NCBI GenBank assembly: GCA_964643725.1
Contig: CAZXTL010000002.1
Location: forward strand, 117,271 to 181,270
Length of the DNA stretch: 64,000 nt
Reading direction: 5' to 3'
Source: DYQY01 sp964643725
GTDB taxonomy: Bacteria > Margulisbacteria > Riflemargulisbacteria > GWF2-35-9 > DYQY01
In this document: in pieces, positions 52,301 to 61,300 of the stretch
Numbering within the stretch: the stretch's first letter is position 1
Layout of the letters: every line of letters begins with the position of its first letter
The notes under the pieces: generated by a model
Told to the model about the DNA's origin: nothing
The model's database searches: none
Seen by the model: only the letters and a program-made list of their open reading frames with translations
Program-made: the position numbers and the translations under genes

Positions 52301-55300
52301 AATATAAGCTATCTTCGGATACAGAAAACGATTCGTCTTTATATGCCCCTTGGTTATCAGTAAGGACATTAGACTCTCATCATCATACAACCCCTTGCCG
52401 TTTGCCGTAGACAATCTACCATTTAACATGATCTCAGCATCAACTGATACTAATGGGAAGGAGCCATATTTATAATAATCGATAACCCCTGAAATATTAT
52501 CCCAATTTTTTGTAATAAAACTACCAAAAGTACTATTATCTAGCGAGGTAAAGAGCATCCATCTACTAACAACCTCTCTCGGCAAAGCAGGACTAAGCTC
52601 CAAGCCTGCTGCATTAACATCTATAAATCTTAAAACTTCTTTCATTCTAACTATTTTTTCAGACTCAACATTTTTAAATAATTGGAGATATTTATAAGGA
52701 GCCATTTCTAGCGCAGGGTTTATTTTATCTATATTTACAAAACTAGAAAAATTAGACAAATCTATACGCGGCTGACTTCCAAAGTCTTGAGCTGTTGACC
52801 ACTCAAGGTTGTACACTCCCGTGTCTTCCGGCGAAAACATTCGAATGCCATTACCAAAATTATCAGAAACATTTACTTCTGCATAGTACGTGCCTGAGGC
52901 AGTCGCCGGCAGCAAATAGGAATTACCTATCATATTAGAAGAACTGAAAACCTCTCGCCTATTCCAACGATAATCATTCCAAGTCCCAGTAATCTCAACC
53001 TTATACACCTTTAAGGAAACTTTATCAACAAAGCCACCACCAACATCACCAGGTGATGTCCAGGTAAATTGAAAATTGTTCTGACTAGTTACAATATTCT
53101 TTAAAGGACTTGTAAATGTAGGTCTATCTGGTGCAAACCTGTCTATCTTTGTTGTATACTTTCGTGTCCAAAGAGCATTTTTATTACCTGCAATGTCTTT
53201 TGCCTTAATACAAAAATATTTTACGTCTCCAGAAACATTGACAAAATTCTTCTTAAATCTGGAATTAAGAGGGTTAAGGTTAATTCCAAGATTAACAGGA
53301 TAACCGCCTAGCAAAACAACATTTTTTACGTTAGCGTTAAGTGTTCCTGTTTCATAATAATTTAAAGAAGTTATCGGACCTGGAGGAAGTCCTAGTTGAC
53401 CATTCATATCAGTATATCCATAATAATACTCATACTCCGCTATAGCGCTACCTCCTGTAGGGCTATACCATTCAAAATTAAAATTAAAACCTTTCACATA
53501 ACCATTATTTGCGCTTACGACTTCATAAGAAGCTCTGGAAGCAGTTTCCCCAACTTGACAACGGACAACAGTATTGCCCCAATTTGTCTCTAAACTATCC
53601 CAGATAACAACATTGCTCTCATCACTCCATCCACCGAGATTACCAGCATTATCGACAGCTCTAACCCTAACAGAGTATGTCGCCCCTTCGGAATACTCAT
53701 CCAAAGAAACGCTAGCTGTAGAATCCAAACGAACTTGTCTCTTTTGAAAAAGCTCATCCATTGTAACAGATATCATTCCCTGCAAAACTCCACCTTTATA
53801 TTTTGCAATATCATATCGACTTATACCGCTACCAGCATAAAAATTATTGTCATCAAATGCATCCCTTATCGGAAGAAAGTTAACTACCTGAACAGACCTA
53901 CCGATATATTGGGAGGCATCTGCAAGCAAAGGAGCATTCATAGTAAGAGGACGCTGCGTATCATAAAATACATAATCTGAACCATAGCTCCAACCAGAGT
54001 AAGTGTTCTGACTAATAACTCGATATTTAACATAATACTGACTATTTGGAGACAAAATCGCAAAAGGAATAGTTATAGATTGAAGAGAAGATATCGTATT
54101 CATTGTTATCTCTTTAACGTGGTGTGCCTTATAAACACCATATTGATACTGTGGATTACTTCCATAACTGACACCTTTATTGTCAATATTACTCATCGTA
54201 AACGTAAATGAATTGAGACTTGTATATATAGGAGCTGTTATTGTTGGAGCTACTGGTCTATTTGGTGACACTCCACCATCAAATGCGACTGTGAATTCAT
54301 ATGCATTGTCAGAAACATCTGCTTTGTTTCTTGCAAAGTCTTCACTCCTTAACCACAAAACATACCTTCCGTTAGTCCGAGCAGGAAGATTTAATGTCCT
54401 CTTTGTTGTAAATCCTGATTGCTGAGTAACCGCATCCTTTACCCAACTGTAATTATATCCATAAACTCCAAACCCTTCGTCATCTCCTGGCATCCAAATT
54501 AAATGAAAGAAATCTTCTTGGCCTCCGGCAAAGGCTCTTGATTTAGGTAACCCTTGAATAGCATCATTAGCAAAAACAGAATACAATGACTCGTTCTTGG
54601 TTGTAGCAATCGGTGGATTCTTAGGATTAAAAAAGTCAATGGAAAGTTGTCTTATCACCTGTGGAGCAGACTTGTTGCCAGCTCTATCGACAGCAACAAT
54701 CTTTCCTATAAAATCTATCTCTAAAGGAATAGATAATTGGATTTGAGTATCTGTAACATTTGTACTTAAAAATAAACTCTCAGCTGTGATACCATCAGAA
54801 GATACATAGTAAAAACTAAGCTCATAGCTACCAACGCCAGAGCCTACTAATCCTAATGAATTATCTAAAGGCTCCTGCCATGACAAGTTCACATTACTTT
54901 CAGTTCTAGCCGTAACCCTTGGATTAATAACCATATCAGGAGAAGTACGATCAACTAGCACGGCTGTTCCAGCAACAATAGTTCTATTACCTGCATGATC
55001 ATAAATATCGACGCCTGGCTGATATTGATACTCATTTCTATATAAACCTATACCAGTTACTATATACTCAGTGTCTGGAGATGCAGGTGACTTAGAAAAA
55101 ACAACTGTCTTTTGATTATTATAGACTTCATAAACATAAAAACTATATGTAGATATATTAGAACCACCAGTATCTATTGACTCGCCAAAAGAGAAAGTAA
55201 TAGTTCCATTATCTGCTCTTGTATATGGATAGTCATGATTACCATATAAGTATTCTGGATTGCCTGGGCTAAGAGGATCATATTTAAGTTCAGTCACCTT

Positions 55301-58300
55301 CTGCCAAGCATCCTGATTGCCAACATTATCTATGAGTTTAACAAACACGTTATAGGGAATTCCCGCTTGATTTGCAATGAGAGGACTAGCAACATAACCC
55401 CATGAATAGGGAGAAATAATTGCTGAATCAGATGGATTCGCCTCCCTTGTAATGCTATAGATTTTATCATTCGCAACGCCAGAACCAGTATCTTTCTCAA
55501 ACGGAACAGCAACATTTATATAAACAGTAGACTTATTAAACCAACGAGAGGGATCAATCGCAGGAGAATCTAACCCTCCTGGACGAAGAGTTACTGTAAA
55601 ATCTGCTGGAACAAGATTTGACGGAGGTGGTGTTACATCTATTCGAAACTGTTGGTATATATTTTTCGCAATATTTCCAACTTCATCATAAAGGTAAATT
55701 TGCCAATAAAATAGTGTAGGCTTAACAATTGTACTCTCATATACTCTGCTAAACTCAGCAAATGTCATATTATTTGCCAACTCAAACAAGTTAGTTGTAA
55801 TAACATATCGATACTCTGTGTTTATTCCAGAAAGAGTTAACGCCTGATCTTGCATTGCTTGCATTGGATCAACATCCAGATTAGTCGTCAATGTAGCATA
55901 CATAACTTTTAAGTTTTGATTATCAGTTGCCTTAAAATAAAAAGTAAAATCGCTGGTAATTACTTCTGGTACCCAGTTCGACACAAGAATAGACCATCCA
56001 CCCCCAATACGCCTCCCCCATTGTGGAGGATAAGTAAGATCAGTTGTAACAAAATTTGGAGAAACTGAGTCAACTATTAACTTATACATCAAGTTTACTT
56101 CTCCCAAATTACCTGCTCTATCTATCGGCTGCACGTACAAAAAGTATATACCTCCAATTACATCCAAAGTTATCTGCGTTTTTAGACCATTATCACTCTG
56201 ATAATTAAGGCTCGCATAATTTATATCTGCAGCATTGCTATATAAAATGTTTTTAGTTAAAAGATAGTAAAATCTATCAACTCCCGCTATCGAACGATCA
56301 CCCTGTGCGTTTTCATCTCTAACTGCATCGAATACAGTAATAATCTGTCCTGTATTTTTTGTTAATAATAAAGGGGTCTGTTGTGACGGATATTCATATA
56401 AGGCATAAGGCGCTATATTGTCCCAACTAATTATCATAAATAAAACACTAGATGTATTGCCGGCATTATCTTCCAAATAACCATACACGTAGTTAATCGT
56501 CTGCCCTAATTCCATCTCGCTTATACCCCAAGTAACAGTGGAGGTTGTTATTGTTTTTTCTATACATGCACCTAACTCTGAACCCATCCCTTTTTGTATT
56601 CTGTACCCAACCTTATAAAATCTGGAAGAGTTGCTTTCAGCCTCTCCTGGATCGCTAAACTGTACTGTAACTGTCTGGAACCATTCCTTATTCCCCTCCG
56701 TGGTAAATCCAATGTTTAAATATGAAGGAAATTTGGAAGCATTTAAATCGAACGTTGGAGGTAAGTCATCCTTAAACATTCTAAAAAGAAAGCTTTCTGT
56801 AATGGCAACTTCGCTATTGTTGAAAGAAACATAAATATCATTAGTGCCCTGAGATAGATAGTCCCACAGAATGGTAAAAGTAGGACCATAATTAGCCGTA
56901 TTAACCCCTTCTTTTATAATATACCACGTTATAGGTTGACCATTAGAGGATACACCATATTGTATTGTATCCAATGTTGTCCTTCCTGATACATCTTGAA
57001 ACGAAACTCTAACATTACTAACAATATTATTCGTTGCTCTATGCCATGAACTATACAAATAAGGCGAATAAGCAGTATAGTTATAGGTCAAGGAAGGCTC
57101 CAGCCTATAAACAGAAAATAATGTGTCTGAAGTAGTAACATTTCCTGCCTTATCTTTAATAACAACCCAAACATTACTAGTGCCATTTAGAAAAACTGCT
57201 GGATTCATAGCCCATGGGGAAATAAGAGAATATAATGGCCTTGATATCTCAGTAGTACCCCCGATTTCACTATTTACGCTTACATAGTACAATACCTCTG
57301 AAATACCAGATGGTCCGACATCGACAAAGCTAATTGTCACATTATAAATCACATCAGGAAGCCTCCAATAATCACCATCCCTTGTTCCATAATATGTCTT
57401 ATTCTCAACACTATTCCCGCCTTCTTGAATCTGCGGATAATGATTGTCCACCTTCACAGAAAAGGCTATAGCATTTATAGAGTTTCTTGCATTATCTGTA
57501 ACCATTATATAAATATCATTTGTGCCTTCTGCCAAAGAACCATTGTCTATTGACCAAGTTGGAACATAGACCCCACTCGTAACTACATTCGAGGAAAGAA
57601 TCTGCGCTATACCATTTACTGAAACACGATAAGAAACACTTGCTATACCTGCCTCGCCAACATCAACTATAGTAAGACTAATATCATCTAGCCAACTATT
57701 ATATCTCTGAGTTGAATACCAACCGCCAGAATTATTTTGCACCGTGCTGCCAAGAGTAAAATTAGGAGTCAGAGTATCCTTTCTGATTTCAGTAACCTTA
57801 TAGGCATTCAAGGTATTTCCAGCAACATCGTTCGCTGAAACCCAAAGTTCAGTAAGGCCTTCAGTCACTAGGTCCCATGGTAATGTCCAAGACAATATCT
57901 GGGAGATTGGGGTGGTAGCGTTGATTGTAACCTCGACTACATAAGAGACTACCCCATGTTTTAATGTATATCCGGCCCGGCTTATGCCAGAACCAGGCTG
58001 AGGGTCATTAAAGGTAACAATAGTTCCAATGTTGGTTCCCAACCAATCTGGGGTAGTATTGTACCAAAGCTCATCAAGCCATCCGGCATCCTTGGTGTTG
58101 ACGTTTGGAATGGTCGTATCTTTACGAATGGTAAAAACACGATTGATTGTTGAGTTACCTGCTATATCTATCACCTGGATAAACACATCGCTTGTACCTT
58201 CTCTAAGGCCGTTAAAATCAATTGATTTTGTTACATAACCAATAGTTCCTGTATTAAGATTCAACGTAGCAACTAACTGCCATGCATCAGCTGAAAAGTT

Positions 58301-61300
58301 CTCTGTAACTAGTTGATAATTTACCGTTCCTAATCCTGATTGCCCGATGTCCTCAACGTTTACAGTAAAAGGATTTTCAACATATGTACCCCAGAGTCCA
58401 ACCGAATCTGCCTTAAGAGTACCTAGTCTACTCCAATCCCAAGTAGTAGTAAAAATACTTTTTAATCTTAACAGTTGAACCGCAGTCATTTCCCCTACGA
58501 TAGTGAGTACTCCCCTATTATTAGTATTGCCTATAGAACTGATATAATAAGTAATATTATTATTGGTGCTTAAAAAAGAAACTAAATCTTCATTATTTGG
58601 ATCTACTGAAGATACCCTTGAAGTCGGCTTATTAACTTTATACCATGAGTCTAGCTTGGTTTTAAGAGCTTCACTTACTGAAAAACTTGGCACACGCTCA
58701 TCACGCTTAACTGTAAAAAGTTTATTACTAGTTACAAGCCAGCCAGCATTATCACTAATCCTTACATAAATATCATTGATTCCATCTGGTATGTTTGACC
58801 AGTTCAACACTGACCATGTAATAAACTTTTGCATTCCTGCTGTTTGTGCGTTATCTGTTATCAAATACCAAATATTATTAATATTGTTACTTACACTATA
58901 CTCAATCCTGTTAATATTAGAGCTACCTGTGTCCGTAAATATGCAGGCCGTAATGGAAAGGAGAAAACTAGGAGTAATCGGACCATACCAGTTCGAAGTA
59001 GGATATGTAGCAATAATACTGTTACTTACATTTATTGATGGAGTGATAGTATCTTTAAAAATAGTCACAGCATAATTAGACGTATGGTTCAGAGCTCCAT
59101 CCTCAGCATATATATAAATATCGTTTCTACCATTGTGTAACATATTCCAACTAATATTCATGCTAGGATAAAAATACTGATTCCAATTAGTCGTCAATAA
59201 ATCGTTACTGATTGTTCCGTCATCATACCTAGTTACACTATAGCTAATAATCTGTAAGCCAGAACCCTGAATATCTGTAATGCTAATAGGTGTACTGCTC
59301 AACCAACTTGGAGATATCATATGCCAAGAATTAAAACCTTTGCCTGTAGGATTAGCCGTAGAAAAAACAGGAATAACATTATCGAAATTAATAGTTAATA
59401 TTCGATTAGAGGTAACTACCCATCCGGCATTATCACTTACTACAACATATATTTCATTAACGCCATTCGTTAAGGTCTCACGTTTTAAATTTAACCAATG
59501 CGAGTCATTATATGATAGCAATGGAACATTTTGATCCTTATATGGAGTTCCCCAAAGCCAACCTGTCTGAAGATTAAATTTATAATTATACGTAAGCGTA
59601 ATTTGTCCGTTATTTGACACATAATACTTATAGTCATCAATCAGAGATGCCCCACTATAGTTATCAGATATAATTAGCTGTATTTGTCTTATATTTACTG
59701 AATTTGCGTCAAACCAAGCTAGATTATGCCAAGAATTTAGGCCGCCTTGTTTACCGGAAATATTAGTTCCCCAAATAATATCAGGAGTAATGGTGTCTTT
59801 CTTAATATAAAACAATAAATTACTTGTAAGGTTTCCTGCTCTATCATAAACATCTATATAAACATTATTGGTACCCTCACTTAATGCATCCCAGGTAACT
59901 CGCCAAGGGCTCTTAAAATTTACTGTTGGTATTGCTAAGGAACTTAGTATATTCAAACTAATATAGTTTTGCTCTATATTAGAAGTACTTATAAAAATAT
60001 TTATAGTGGAAAGCATAGAAAACCCATTATCATTAATCGTAATAACAATATTATTTAGAAAACTTGCATCCTTGGATGCACGAAACCAAATGCCACTATA
60101 TGAAAATGTTACAGCGGTAAAAAAAGGTATCTGTGTATCTTTCTTCAAGCTAAATACATAACTATTTTTTGTATTCCCAGCGTTATCATTGACCAGAACA
60201 TAAATATTATTTGTTCCTTCATCTAATGCATCAAAAGAAATCTTCAGTTCAATATCTATAGAAGGCTGATTAATATTTTGAGTCTCATTCTTAGTGACAA
60301 AAAGAGTAGCAGTTACTATCCCCCAAGAATAGTCATCTATGAGAGAACCTCCATCGTCTGTTATGGTAACCGCAATAGTAATAGCTCCTCCGGCAAACTC
60401 TCTAAACCATGCATTAGTACTAATAGATTGTACACTTTTCATATTAACTGATGGAGCAAGCACATCTTTCCTTATTGTATCCAACATTTTTTCCAATTTA
60501 TTACCAGCACCATCAAGTACCCTAATATAAATATCATTTGTCCCACTTCTTAATAAATTCCAAGAAACAATCCACTCTTGAGCAAACACAGCAGTAGAAA
60601 CATTGTTAGATATATTGCTCCACAGAATTTCTGTTGCTGAATAGGTGGATACGCCATACTCTATACTTTTTAGTTTTGAATTCTCTTGATTAGGGTCAAA
60701 AATGTTTAAATTAAAAGTAACGATTCCTGCTGGCAGCCTGTACCATATAGTAAAATCATTCTCGCTTACCCAAATACTCTCAGGAGCCCTTGTGTCTTTC
60801 TTAATAATAAAAAAAGAACCAGAATCAAAATTATAAGTTGTAATTTCGTTCCCAGCATGGTCTTTGGCTATAAAATTAATTGTTGTGATACCCTCTATTA
60901 ATCCTGTTAAGAATGGCTGAGAAAACTCATAAGAAACAGTAACGTTGTGAGTTCCAATTGCTAGGTCATCTGTTATTGTTACCTGATTTAATGGGTTTTG
61001 GTCACTATAGTAAACCTCACTTATACCTGAGTTTGTGTCAAACAAACAAATAGTTGTAATTTTGCTGAGTTGACTATCTATGCCAATATTAGTAATCTGG
61101 TTGCCAGATATCCAATTCTTTAAAATTAATTCATATTGACTACTCCTTGTAACAGAAACAAAGTTAGGACTTACGGTATCTTTCCAAATTTCACAAAGAG
61201 TATCTTTAGTGTTTTGATCAGCCCAGTCTGAAGCAGAAATAATTATCTCATTAACACCTTCCGTTAATGCGCTCCAGTCTATTGCCCAACTTGTTGGTGG

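Noticed and set aside
58776..59075. A 99-aa plus-strand frame and similar ones opposite the giant gene
   Set aside because: They have no ribosome-binding sites, no family resemblance, and lie wholly antisense to well-formed repeat units, so they are reading-frame shadows.
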